Below are positions 29,384-39,690 of a stretch of DNA of 50,664 bases, piece by piece. Positions within the stretch are counted from its first letter, which is position 1. Each line of letters begins with the position of its first letter. The position numbers were made by a program, and so were the translations under genes. The notes beneath the pieces were generated by a model. The model saw nothing but the letters and a program-made list of their open reading frames with translations. It did no database searches and was not told the DNA's origin. Origin of the DNA: Chara braunii (taxonomy: Eukaryota > Streptophyta > Charophyceae > Charales > Characeae); the NCBI GenBank assembly GCA_003427395.1, contig BFEA01000210.1, forward strand, positions 2,110,081-2,160,744, given 5' to 3'.

Positions 29384-30031
29384 CTGTCGAGCGCATCAGC
29401 CCCTGCTTTTTTGCGCAAAGGCGAGAGCCCTCCCGACCACGTTACGCAGGAGTTTAAACAAAACATAACCAAAAAGAGACAACTTGGGGACGACGCATAA
29501 CTAATCCCGCAGACCGCCGAGACGGTCGAGGTCGCGTCGTCTCTTCGCCGCTCTAGCCGGGTGCGCCAGCTGTACATCCCGCGGTCTCCTACGACAGGAC
29601 AGATTTCCGCGGGGTATAAGTTTGCTTCCTTAAGGGGCGGTCACCACCCTTAGGGGCGTATCCCTCCTGAGCTATTGACTCATGTGCGAAAGTTTTTAGA
29701 TGCAATTGCAGAGGTAGGTTAGCCGGGGGCGTTTGCTCGTTCGTCATAATATAGATACGCTTGGTAAACGCCAAGTGGACCCGAACGCCGTTCGTTCCTA
29801 GGGGGCTGATCTCCTCAGTATGAAGCGAAATGTCGGTCGACTAGGACGATCTCAACCAAGCGTGAAACCCTCAACTTAATCCTAGTCCCTTAGAAATGAA
29901 GTCAAACGAAAGTTAAAACATCCACAGATATTTATATCAAAAGAAATCGATCGTAGTCGACAGAAACATACTCAATCTGAAATGATAACTGAAAGAATTC
30001 AATCATCATATAATATATCCAATCACACAAG

Positions 30032-30072
<41 letters not shown>

Positions 30073-31827
30073 GGCCATCTCAGGTCGAACACCACAAAAC
30101 AATCAAACAACCAGCAACGAGGGGTTGGTTTTTCGACAATAACATAGACGGTGCGGACAAGGTAATCGGCTGCCTTAGTTTTGACTTGATAAGACGCGTT
30201 GTCAAAGTCGTTCATTCCACCTACCGCCGACTCAAAATTCGACACGCTCACACTTGTCTCCATACTTTCTCAATCTTATTGGATGGCAGACTACTTGATC
30301 AGAGACATTGCTTGAAGTGTTGCAAGCTTCTTCCTCTATGAAGTGGTCTGGGGTACTCCTCCTCCTCGTTCGAGCACAAGACTCGAATCTTAGAAGTTGG
30401 GCCGTCTCCACCGAATCAACAAAGTATCCCTCCGTAGAACGGTCCACTCTGGGTCGATAACAGGGTCGGCTCCTGAAGCAACGAACCCCCGCCCCAGATG
30501 CTTCCTAGAGAGAGAACATGTGTCCACTACAAGTAACTTTCAATTGTTCTCATTTTTCCTAAGTTCAGTGTAACTTAAGCAAAGGGAAATCAAAAGGGAT
30601 AAAGAATGAGAATCATTTGGACAGTTATAGGCAAATAAGGTCATTCGGAATAGAGGCAGTCAATCCTCGGGAAAAGTTAAATTCATTATGCTTTCATTCT
30701 CTTTCTGTTTTCAAAATTCTTCTTCTCACGACATCCATCGATTATCCTTCAGAAATAGCAAGCAAGTTCGTCTAACTCACTGACGAAAGGAAAATGGTAA
30801 CGAGGCAAAAATTCTCCGTTATTTTATCAAATAGTATTTTGTCTCACTTTTACTCACCTTCACACCATGCAGACAACACAATCAAAAGAAGACAAACAAA
30901 GTCCCACTACTCACGTCAGACCCACCTTTTCACTCATGCATGAAGCCCATAACCGCACTCAACCTTTTTTCCTGAACATTCAAAGCAAAAGGGTCAAGCA
31001 ATGTGTGGATGCATACAGGTGTGAAAGGAGTTTGAGTCGTCCACCGACCTTGAGTGGAGTGGTGCCGAGGAAGCGCTCTGGCTCACTCAAGAAAGTCAAC
31101 CAACAAGCCGTGTGTGCCGCCGAAAGTTGTAGTCTCAAGGAAAATCCTTATCAAACCACCTCTTACTCGCACGCCTCACCTGCGGTAACCCAAGCGTGAA
31201 AACGGCGAGCTGCACGCGACCTAGAAAAACACTCAATCTGGTACCACGCCAGTCCCAACTGGTCCCAAGCGGTCCCAGATGGTCCCATGNGGTTCCAGGT
31301 GGTCCCATGCTGTCAAACACTTCGTCGAATGATTATTGAGTCGAAAATCGTTTCCGCCACACTTCTAAGAAAAAATAAAACCGGTGCCGAATCTCAAAAC
31401 CGCATGTGTCAAGACTGCCGCAAATGACCGCCCACGTCCCACGTCAGTCCCAACTGAATTCAGGCAGTCCCAAGTAGTCCAGTCCCACTGCCGCATGTTT
31501 TGGGCAGCCCCAACTATAAAACATTTATCTCATATGCCGCATAAAAAAATAAACTCGTCAGTCGCAGTCAAATTTTGTACCGTCGCATGCCGTCAACCGC
31601 CACCATGTCACGCTGCTGCTACCGTACACACCAATGGTAGCAGACCTTCACCAAGAAAAGCAGCCGTCGTGCCACAAAAAAAAAAAAATCAGTGCCAAAA
31701 AAAAAAAAAAAAAAAAAAACTTTCACTGTCGCGCCGCACGTCCCACCATCGTGCCGCAATTCCATTGTCGTGCCGAACTCTCGTCGGAAAATGGCAGCAC
31801 GTCGTCGCACCGTGCCCCATAAAAAAA

Positions 31828-32375
31828 AATGGCAGCGCTTCGCCGTGTCGTACCACTGCAAAAAGACAGCGGCGCTTCGCCATGACGTACCACCATAAAA
31901 AGACGACGACACTTCGCCGTGTCATACCATCGTACAAAAAACGGCAGCGCTTCGCCGTGCCGTACCACCGCAAAAAGACGGCGGCGCTTCGCTGTGCCGT
32001 ACCAGCGTAAAACAAATGGCAGCGTTTCGCCGTGTCGTACCACCGCAAAAAAAACGGCAGTGCTTCACCGTGTCGTACCAATGCAAAAAGACGGCGACAT
32101 TTCGCCGTGTCGTACCACTGTAAAAAAAATGACAGCGCTTTGCCGTGTCGTACCACCACAAAAAGACGGCGGCGCTTCGCTGTGTCATACCACCGTAAAA
32201 AAAACGGCAGCGCTTCGTCGTGCCGTACCATCGCAAAAAGACGACGGCGCTTCGCTGTGCCGTACCACCGTAAAAAAAACGGCAGCGCTTCGCCGTGTCG
32301 TACCATAGTGAAAAGACGGCGGCGTTTCGCCGTGCCGTACCACCGTAAAAAAAAGGGCAGCGCTTCGCCGCGCTG
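31828..32375. repeat. 38-bp minisatellite, copy B
   Basis: About 14 units of the same repeat as at 24488-25050, with the same A-run length variation. GTACCA(C/T) and AGCGCTTCG are the most constant blocks. Confidence 0.9.
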
Positions 32376-32799
32376 TACTACCATGACGTGAAAACGGCAG
32401 TGTCACTCTTCAAAACAAAGTGTCGCTGACGTGCCATGAAAATGGTAGCGTCACCCCTCAGAATAAAGGTGTCGCGTCGACGCCGCGGTATTTTGGCAAC
32501 ATAACCCCACAAAAATGGGTTATGGTTGCCGAAAATATCGGTCGGCACACCTCCACCACTTGTCGTGCTCCCCGTCGCTCCTTGCCATGCTCCGTTGTCG
32601 CTCCTCACCACGCTGCTGCAGAGTCCCCCTTGAGACCAGCCTGCCAAGGGGTGGAGCAGAGTGTTCCAGCCAAGGCTATGGCTGTCTCCTCCTTCGTCGT
32701 GCTCCTCCACAGTCCTCCAGCTCTGCCGGCAGCACTCCTGCCTCCTCTCCAGCACTTCAGCGATGAGACAAGTGTGTTGTCGCACACTGGCAGCTAGAG

Positions 32800-33215
32800 G
32801 TAAGTGTGAGGCGGCTGGGGGACAGTTGCGTCTTCTGTAGTGGCTGAGGAGGGCAGCAGCAGCCTCAGCTGCCCCCAGGCAAAATTAGTCACTTGCCTGG
32901 GGTCGTTGATCTGAGCTAGATAAATGGACAGAGGCTGTCTCACCTCAGCCATACACTTAGGGTGGCAGTTGTACTCAACTACCCCCCTTTTTTTCTCCCT
33001 TTTCCCTGCACTCAGCCCTACACGGAGTGCAGGTTCTTGGTGCACGACCACGATCACGTTCACGGCCGTGACTGTTTCTTTCTCTCCCCTCTCTACTTTT
33101 CCTCTCTTCCCCCTTCTCTACTTTTCCTCTCTTCTCCCCTGCCCTCTCCTGATAACGGGGATGGCAGTTGTAAGATTGGGAGAGGTAGCGAAAGAACTCG
33201 TGAAAATGCACGAGT
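32800..33215. other. Hairpin chain, copy B
   Basis: Corresponds to 25455-25965. CCCCAGGCAA/TTGCCTGGGG and AACTCGTG/CACGAGTT remain perfect. GAGGCGGCTG/CAGTTGCGTC keeps 9 of 10 pairs through two G-T wobbles although four bases differ from copy A. The CACTCAGTG stem is replaced by TGCACTC/GAGTGCA. The TGGCCTGAATG hairpin is absent, deleted with its neighbourhood. Confidence 0.75.
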
Positions 33216-33330
33216 TCAAATCCCGACAGGCTGAGGGCGGGGTGCAAAAAGTACCCCGACTTCGAGCATTTTTAGACAAATATTCACTTATTAAAAAAAA
33301 CTAAAAACATTCATGCGCATGGCCTAAGTG

Positions 33331-33779
33331 NNNNNNNNNNNNNNNNNNNNNNNNNNNNNNNNNNNNNNNNNNNNNNNNNNNNNNNNNNNNNNNNNNNNNN
33401 NNNNNNNNNNNNNNNNNNNNNNNNNNNNNNNNNNNNNNNNNNNNNNNNNNNNNNNNNNNNNNNNNNNNNNNNNNNNNNNNNNNNNNNNNNNNNNNNNNNN
33501 NNNNNNNNNNNNNNNNNNNNNNNNNNNNNNNNNNNNNNNNNNNNNNNNNNNNNNNNNNNNNNNNNNNNNNNNNNNNNNNNNNNNNNNNNNNNNNNNNNNN
33601 NNNNNNNNNNNNNNNNNNNNNNNNNNNNNNNNNNNNNNNNNNNNNNNNNNNNNNNNNNNNNNNNNNNNNNNNNNNNNNNNNNNNNNNNNNNNNNNNNNNN
33701 NNNNNNNNNNNNNNNNNNNNNNNNNNNNNNNNNNNNNNNNNNNNNNNNNNNNNNNNNNNNNNNNNNNNNNNNNNNNNNN
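33331..33779. other. Assembly gap (449 N)
   Basis: Only N. By comparison with copy A it should contain the 3' part of the unit and the first repeats of the 72-bp array. Any ORF called through it is meaningless. Confidence 0.99.
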
Positions 33780-33894
33780 TGCTCCCACACATAGTCCATA
33801 GACTGTTCTTTTTTTTTTTTTTCCCAATGAGACAGTTGTGGGAGCTGTGTGCTCCCACACACAGTCTATAGACTGTTCTTTTTCTTTTTTTTTT
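33780..33894. repeat. 72-bp palindromic minisatellite, copy B (last two units)
   Basis: Same unit as at 26262-26600: GCTCCCACACA, AGTC(C/T)ATAGACT, T-run, CCAATGAGACAG. The array is truncated on the left by the gap. Confidence 0.85.
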
Positions 33895-33906
33895 ACAAGT
33901 AATAAT

Positions 33907-34500
33907 GTCGTTGTCGGACGCATCGGTCCGGCACCGCACGCGGCAGCGCGGGACCCTCTCGGCCGTGTCACGCAGGAGTTGGGCCAACCTTGCCGCGAAC
34001 ACACAAATGGAGCTTCCTTAGGCCGCTCCGGCCGAGTGCGCCAGCCATACCTCTCGCGAGCCCCTACGACAGGATAGGGCCTACGCGAGGCACAACTTAC
34101 CTCTACCTTACGGGAGCTGGCACATCCCTTCGGTAGGCGTATCCCCGCCGAGCTACCAGTCCACAGTACAAAAGTTAATCAGTTGCAATCGTAGAGGTGG
34201 ACCAGCCGAGGGCGTTTCTCGTTCGCTGTAGCCTAGGGGGCACGCACGGTAAGGTCGTATATAACTTCGGGCCCGCACGCGAACCGACATCTTGGGGGGC
34301 TGAAGTCCCAAGCGCGGCTCGTCGTCGGTCGACTAGGACGCATCCCACACACCACGCGCACACCACTTTTACGAACGCGAAAATAAAACACACACACCCA
34401 CACATACGAACGACACAACACAAACAACGCGACAACGCTCCTAGCCCCTCGGTAGCCAACCCATAACTTTCCAATGCGGAAATCGAATAGGCGTCGCGTG
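33907..34500. repeat. Structured head module, copy C (diverged)
   Basis: Starts directly after unit B. It shares GTCACGCAGGAGTT, GGCGTATCCC, GCCGAGCTAC, AGCCGAGGGCGTTT and GACTAGGACG with the A and B heads, but most other positions differ. CTCGCG/CGCGAG (34051-34095) stands where B has CCCGCGG/CCGCGGG around the same loop core CCTACGACAGGA. The body after it is unrelated to the middle of A and B. Confidence 0.7.
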
Positions 34501-34599
34501 CGAAACTTAATATGAAACCGCGCGGACGCAGGGCTAACTCATATCGACTCGCAATGCAAGTTTACGCAAGCGGTCGCAATGATGGCGTACTATGTAGTA

Positions 34600-35490
34600 C
34601 CCATACTCATGCGGTCCTCGTTAATCTCGAGGATCGCATTCGACACTCAAGTGTCAGCTGACACGCGCTCTGAGGGTTAATCTCTCGACGCTGGACAACC
34701 GCCATGCGCGGTTGAAGACCACACACCCTCTTCTGCACTTTGTGCACAGTGGGTGGTATACAGGTCCATACCTGTGGTGGCAGTCGCTTCTTGCGGTCCT
34801 GGGGATAAGCCCTACTCCAGGCCTGGGCAAAAGTCAAGGGGTTTGACTTTGACGGCTGCCACGGACTACAACGTCCAACTATAAAGATACTAAAAAACAA
34901 AGGTAAAAAGGGAACCTCTCTTCCCTTTCGAGGCATAATCCGGTTAACCCTTATTCGCACTCACAGTGAACCTCTCAAATACTCAGGGCACTTATAAATA
35001 CCTAAGGGTTGATTATATAAGACGATCACTTCTCACAGTCACAGTGAGGCTCCTCTCAGCCATATATGTATGAAATCGCAGGCAATCACATCCAGAGTCC
35101 GAACCACAGCCATACCTGCAATCACATCAAAGATTCAACCAGAAGTCCACGCACTACACGGGGTCAACTTCAACCATTCCCTGCGCTCATACCCCACGCT
35201 TTAGCCATACAAACCTCACTCTTGTGCAACTCCCCAAATTAAATACTCAGTACTTCTGTTAAATGGCCATTCAATAAAGTCCGGGTAAAAACACAATGAA
35301 ACAATTCAAACCACAGGGCTAAAGCCTTTAGGTTGAGTGGCAAGAGTGGATTGGAGTTGAATCGTAAACCGACGAGTCGGCAACCGACCTGTTATCAGTG
35401 ATAACAGAAGATGATCCTCGTAGGATCAAGCTGAAACTAGTCCAAATCCTGAATTGAACGGTCAAGATGACCTGTAACACAAGACAGGCC
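34600..35490. other. Hairpin-dense non-coding stretch
   Basis: TCCTCG/CGAGGA (34615), GACACT/AGTGTC (34642), palindrome GTGTCAGCTGACAC (34651), AACCGC/GCGGTT (34697), TGCAC/GTGCA (34734), ACAGGT/ACCTGT (34760), AAAGTCAA/TTGACTTT (34830), CCGAC/GTCGG (35369), TGTTATCA/TGATAACA (35390), GATCCT/AGGATC (35413), GGTCA/TGACC (35460). Loops are 1-7 bases. No ORF or tRNA-like feature explains this density. Confidence 0.75.
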
Positions 35491-35659
35491 AATCCCCAGG
35501 CTAAATCTATGAGTCAATGGAGAATAACTCCGACACCATCATCTCACCAAAATCGCTTTATTTAACTAAGTCTGAATCTACCTCTAAGCGGAGCCCAAGC
35601 AAAGGTAGACCCTGACATAATCTCCCCTGTTCAGGGTGGATCACCATCGCCACCTGTCA

Positions 35660-35975
35660 AAATGTAATCTAACTCCTCTAAATCAAGAAAATTTCGGCAG
35701 CGCTTCCCGTAGGAAAAACGCCTTTTTAAAATTTTATATCAGCCTGAATATGAAAGCAGAAATAGTCTTTGACTTTCCAAGGTTCAATTTTGTCTAACTC
35801 CCTGAATTAGCAAAAATTTGGGCAGCACTCTTTTTAGAAAATGAGACTTTTCATATTTTTACTAAGTCATATATAAACTTTAGACAAGTTAGACTTTGAC
35901 AAGTCAAAATTTGACTAACTCATTGGATTTGCATAAATTTCGGCAGCGCTTCCCGTAGAGAAAGTAGCTTACCAA
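35660..35975. repeat. 120-bp tandem repeat, three units
   Basis: TAACTC...AAATTT(C/G)GGCAGC(G/A)CT occurs at 35669, 35795 and 35914. The third unit folds as AGTTAG...CTAACT enclosing TTTGA/TCAAA. The flanks CTTCCCGTAG recur in units one and three. Confidence 0.7.
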
Positions 35976-36274
35976 AATTTATAGAAAACCAAGTATAACA
36001 AAAGATCCCAGAAAATGCGAGAATGGATCTAAGTAAAATAAACTTAGCTCAGAAAATGCAGGAATTGAAGTTAACTCCTATCGCTCTAGCACGAGGCGAA
36101 TCTCTAAAGCAACTACCTGTCAACCTGACACTCAAACCAAGTAGTAGCCTCACTCAGTCTCATGCAGGCCAAACCACAAGGGTAAGTACTCTCGCCACCC
36201 CAAGTCAAACTTTGCAAACAATAGTTCGTAATCTCTCAATGCTTTATTCCCGTATACCCAGCTTACATAGGGCA

Positions 36275-37105
36275 TAAAGTCAAGTCGTCCAATCTTATGG
36301 AACCTGTCTGACTCAGCCATTGAGTATACACGAACAGATTGCACAACTACTTCTCTCTTCCCTTTGGGCATATGACTAAGCCGTTCATCATAGAACAAGG
36401 CTCAGCCGCCCCGAACTGTTTAATATCCAAAATATATATACCTCTCTGAGTTCGATGTTCAAAAGTTGGGCATAGGACTGAACCGTTCATCTTAGAACAA
36501 AGTCCGGCCTGTCCAGGGTTACCCTCAATTATACTCTTAGTTATACTCTCTTCATTTCATGATAAGCTATAGCCAGGCCGTCCAATCTTATGGAACCCAT
36601 ACCTGGCTAGCCTGTTCATACATAGAATAACATAAAAATATAGTATAAATTTAACATTTTGGGTTCCAACATGTGCGAGGCATTGGGCCAGACCGTTCAA
36701 TCTTATGGAACACATCTGGTCCTTTGCAAGGTTCGTTTCTCTCTGATCCACTTTGTGCGGCATGAGTCCAAGGTCGTTCAATCTTATGGACATGCCTTGC
36801 CCTCAGCGAGAATTACTCCCTCAGAATGAAACGGGGAAGGGGCTGAGTCATCCAATCTTATGGACTTGCTCAGACCTCCTCGACCAACAACAAAAGAAAC
36901 AAACCAAAAACCGAATCAAACATGGCAACCAAAACCCTCCAATCTTATGGTACAGGTTTGACCCCTGAAAAGTCAGCCACAGTCGAGCCCTCACAATTCA
37001 GAGCAATCAGACCGTCCAATCTTATGGAACTGGTCTGACTCTCCATGCAATTCAAAAATAAACACAGCGGTCAGGTCGTCCAATCTTATGGAACTGGTCT
37101 GACCC
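36275..37105. repeat. Array of ten hairpins with one conserved loop and unit-specific arms
   Basis: The core CGT(C/T)CAATCTTATGGAAC, or close variants, occurs at about 36286, 36382, 36482, 36579, 36694, 36774, 36849, 36937, 37013 and 37077. Each is flanked by complementary arms: AGTCA/TGACT, CTAAGCC/GGCTCAG (one mismatch), GGACT/AGTCC, TAGCCAGG/CCTGGCTA, GGGCCAGA/TCTGGTCC (one G-T), CAAGG/CCTTG, CTGAG/CTCAG, AAACC/GGTTT, TCAGACC/GGTCTGA, GGTCAG/CTGACC. Spacing is irregular (63-115 bp). Arms differ between units; the loop does not. Confidence 0.9.
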
Positions 37106-38377
37106 CATAGGACCCATTCAAGCTCAAGCAAGACCTTTCCCCCAGATGCAGCCCCTTGTGTTCACAATCTGCGTTCAGGCAATCAACAAAACTGAAACTG
37201 CGATTGCACACACGTTCCTTTACTTAGTCTGACTTGTGTCCTGTCAGTCAAACCAAAGTCAAAATAGGGGTGCATACAGTATACTCAGTCAAACATAGCA
37301 AGACGTACAAGTAGGGGTTATACCAGGGTTTATAGAGGGAAAGCAATGGTTACCTTTCAGTTCCCTGCCTCCAGAACTCCTCCTGAGTTCCGGTAGGGCT
37401 CCCACAATCGGTGGGGCGAACCTCCCACAGAGGCCTTGGCGCGGATTACGGGTTGCAATCCCGCCTGCCGCCTTCCTCTCAGAACCAACGGACTAGACTT
37501 AGAGGAAGAAGGGCAGAAAGATAATAGTTCAGTCTCTAAAGTACAAGAGGGGTGCACTCAGACTCGCGTGAGAGGGCCTTGTTGCCTTGACGCACCTGAG
37601 GGCTCCACAATGGCGACCAAACCGTAACAGCTCGATCAAACTGACGCCACACTGCCGAACAGCCCCCCTTTGCCGAACCTCCAAATCACAGCACCAATCC
37701 CCTTACACAGGCCAACCCCCCCCCCTCCTGGTACCACGCAGTCACTACGAGTGGTGAGGCTGCAGTCACACGGTCTTACCTGGCCTTACTAAATGCGGCG
37801 CAGCAGTCCGTACTTGCCTGTAACGATTAAGGGCAGTCTGCAGCAAGACACAGTGTGCCCACCACCTTAGTAGTTGAGGCGACTTTGGGAACCTGCAGCA
37901 ACGCTCAACACAACGGTAAGCTCCTCCTTAGGCGGTAGCGACGGGACTGCCGGTCACACCGCGACCGCCCCTCCTTCAAAGCTGCAACGGCAGCAGCTCC
38001 CAATGACTACCGAGTAATACAGCAGCAAAGGTGATTGTGACCAATATTCACAATCAACAGGACACTACGGCGGCAGCAATCAGCTCTGGGCACCCCCAAG
38101 CACCCACCAGTGGTCGTCGGTAGCAGTTCCTCAATGCAGCGTCTTCCCAGCTCAGCAGGTAGGTATGCCGCTTCCCAGTCCCCCTCCCGCTATTCCTATC
38201 TCAACAAATTAGCAAAAAAGATCGTATAAACCTCCCACTAAGAGTGTGGGGGGATACACTCAGATGGCGACTGCCGAACGAAACCGGCAACGGTCTGTTC
38301 CGTCCGTCCGCTGCTACCCCGTGCTCTGTCCCTATTGTGTTCCTCTCCTTCTCCTTTCCTGACCCCTCTCTCCCTAT
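37106..38377. other. Non-coding stretch, CAG-rich in part
   Basis: No coding feature I can support. 37740-38160 is rich in CAGCAG-like triplets and short inverted repeats (for example ACCAC/GTGGT near 37731). A C-run lies at 37712-37721. Confidence 0.4.
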
Positions 38378-38995
38378 GTGTGTGTAGCCGCTAACACTCG
38401 GATGCACCGGGTCCCCTGTCCGGTCAGGTTCATTCAGGTAAGAAAAAACCCTGATGATGACCACGACAGTGAGGAACAGGGTCCGGTCGACGACGAAGGA
38501 CTACACGACCATGAAGCTCGCGATATGAACAGCGCGAAGGGCATAACTGGGGTAAAAGTCAGTGGGGCAAGCAACACAATCACCATACCACCAGGGCAAA
38601 GATATGCCGAGCGTTTAGGCTGGCTCGATCAGCATAACGAGCACCAACGGAAAGACGACCTTCAGCGGGCAGGCGACCACCTGCAGAAAGCTGACAATCA
38701 GGGGGAAGGCAGTGCCTTGCGGGACTCAAGCCGTGATAGTGGAGATGAGCACCGCGTCGGCCAAGAGGTAAGTCTCCAAGCCCGCGGCTCACCCCCTCCC
38801 CGCTGGCTTCGTTATCCCGAGCGAAAACGAAATGAATCTTCCCCTATAACGAGGGAAGATACATGGCCATACTTCGAACAAAGAACTCCCGTTGCTATAG
38901 CGCAGCCTCTACATCCTGTGCCTCTCAAACTAAACCTATGCTACCAAATCCAACACCGCCATCACGCTCGCGTCACCCAAAAACCCCGAAATTGA
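38378..38995 (+). CDS. Hypothetical hydrophilic ORF, possibly an exon
   Basis: A 205-codon ORF with an acidic start (PDDDHDSEEQGPVDDEG) and a Gln/Asp/Arg-rich middle (ERLGWLDQHNEHQRKDDLQR). No known domain. It contains two GTAAG strings (38436 and 38768, the latter AGGTAAGT, a strong 5' splice-site match), so if real it may be an exon ending near 38767. Composition differs from the C-rich surroundings. It overlaps the start of a hairpin tandem repeat at its 3' end, which argues against the last 60 codons. Confidence 0.25.
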   Translation: MCVAANTRMHRVPCPVRFIQVRKNPDDDHDSEEQGPVDDEGLHDHEARDMNSAKGITGVKVSGASNTITIPPGQRYAERLGWLDQHNEHQRKDDLQRAGDHLQKADNQGEGSALRDSSRDSGDEHRVGQEVSLQARGSPPPRWLRYPERKRNESSPITREDTWPYFEQRTPVAIAQPLHPVPLKLNLCYQIQHRHHARVTQKPRN

Positions 38996-39690
38996 ACCTT
39001 TACTCGCTGGTTTTTATTTAGAAACGGGCGAGATGTGCGACTCCAATCCCTCCCTTCTTCGCTGTCTCCAACTACGCCCGTGCAGCTCCCTGTTCACTAA
39101 CCTTCTAACCTACTAACCTTCGCCTAAATCTAACAGTACATTTGAAGTCGCCACCCTTAGAAACCCCCGATCCGATCCCTCCCTCGCCCGATTCCGTTCG
39201 GGACCGAGGGAGATATGCCTTTTTTGCTCCTCCCATCTCCTTACTCCGCCATAGCTTGGCGCATGCTTTTTCCTCCTATCTCCCTTCCTACTCTACTAAC
39301 TTCAGCACTAACCTTGCGATCGCGCTCGCCCGGGCCACAAACCTCCGGGCAGGTCCTTTCCCCGCCCGAATCCATCTCGGATCGGGTAAGCTAAACGATT
39401 TCAAGCCCCACTTCTTTCCCCTCTCCTTCCCGCCATAGCTCCAGCGCACAGAGTTTTCTACTAACCTCCTATTCTACTAAACCAGTGCTAAAACTAACAC
39501 CGCCATGTACTTCGCCCTGCCCAATAAACTCCGATTAGCACTTTTCCCCGCTCGTTTCCATCAAGGAACGGGCGGGTTACATGCTTTCTGCTCCCGCCAT
39601 GGCCGCTTCCTCCTACTCCGCATGCACCTGGCTTACCCCGTCGTCTAGGTTCGCCTTCCCCTTTGCGCTCACTCCGTCTCCGCTGCTGCC
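38935..39690. repeat. About 190-bp tandem repeat, four diverged units with hairpins
   Basis: Each unit has CTAA...CCGCCAT or GCGATCGCG, then CC..ACAAACTCCG-like, CTTTxCCCGC, a hairpin, and CTACTAACxT. Hairpins: CTCGC..GTTT/AAAC..GCGAG (39010), CCCTCG-CCCGA/TCGGG-CGAGGG (39180), CCCG-ATCC/GGAT-CGGG (39362) and CCGCTCGTTTCC/GGAACGGGCGG (39553). The stems differ between units but keep pairing. Confidence 0.6.

Larger units (their letters stand above)
29384..33906 (+). repeat. 4.5 kb repeat unit, copy B
   Basis: Direct copy of 22061-26612 with the same modules. Its A-run at 30032-30070 is longer than in A. The N-gap at 33331-33779 falls exactly where the 72-bp array lies. The unit ends in ACAAGTAATAAT at 33895-33906 and is followed without a gap by another head module, so units can be head to tail. 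Confidence 0.9.

Noticed and set aside
33301-34002. ORFs spanning the N-gap
   Set aside because: Most residues would be unknown; the flanks are minisatellite.
36275-37105. CRISPR-like array
   Set aside because: The genome is eukaryotic, spacing varies from 63 to 115 bp, and what lies between cores is partly complementary arms rather than unique spacers of fixed length.
38440-38770. Reverse-transcriptase-like VPQGTAF reading on the minus strand
   Set aside because: Only one short motif; no neighbouring RT blocks and several stops.
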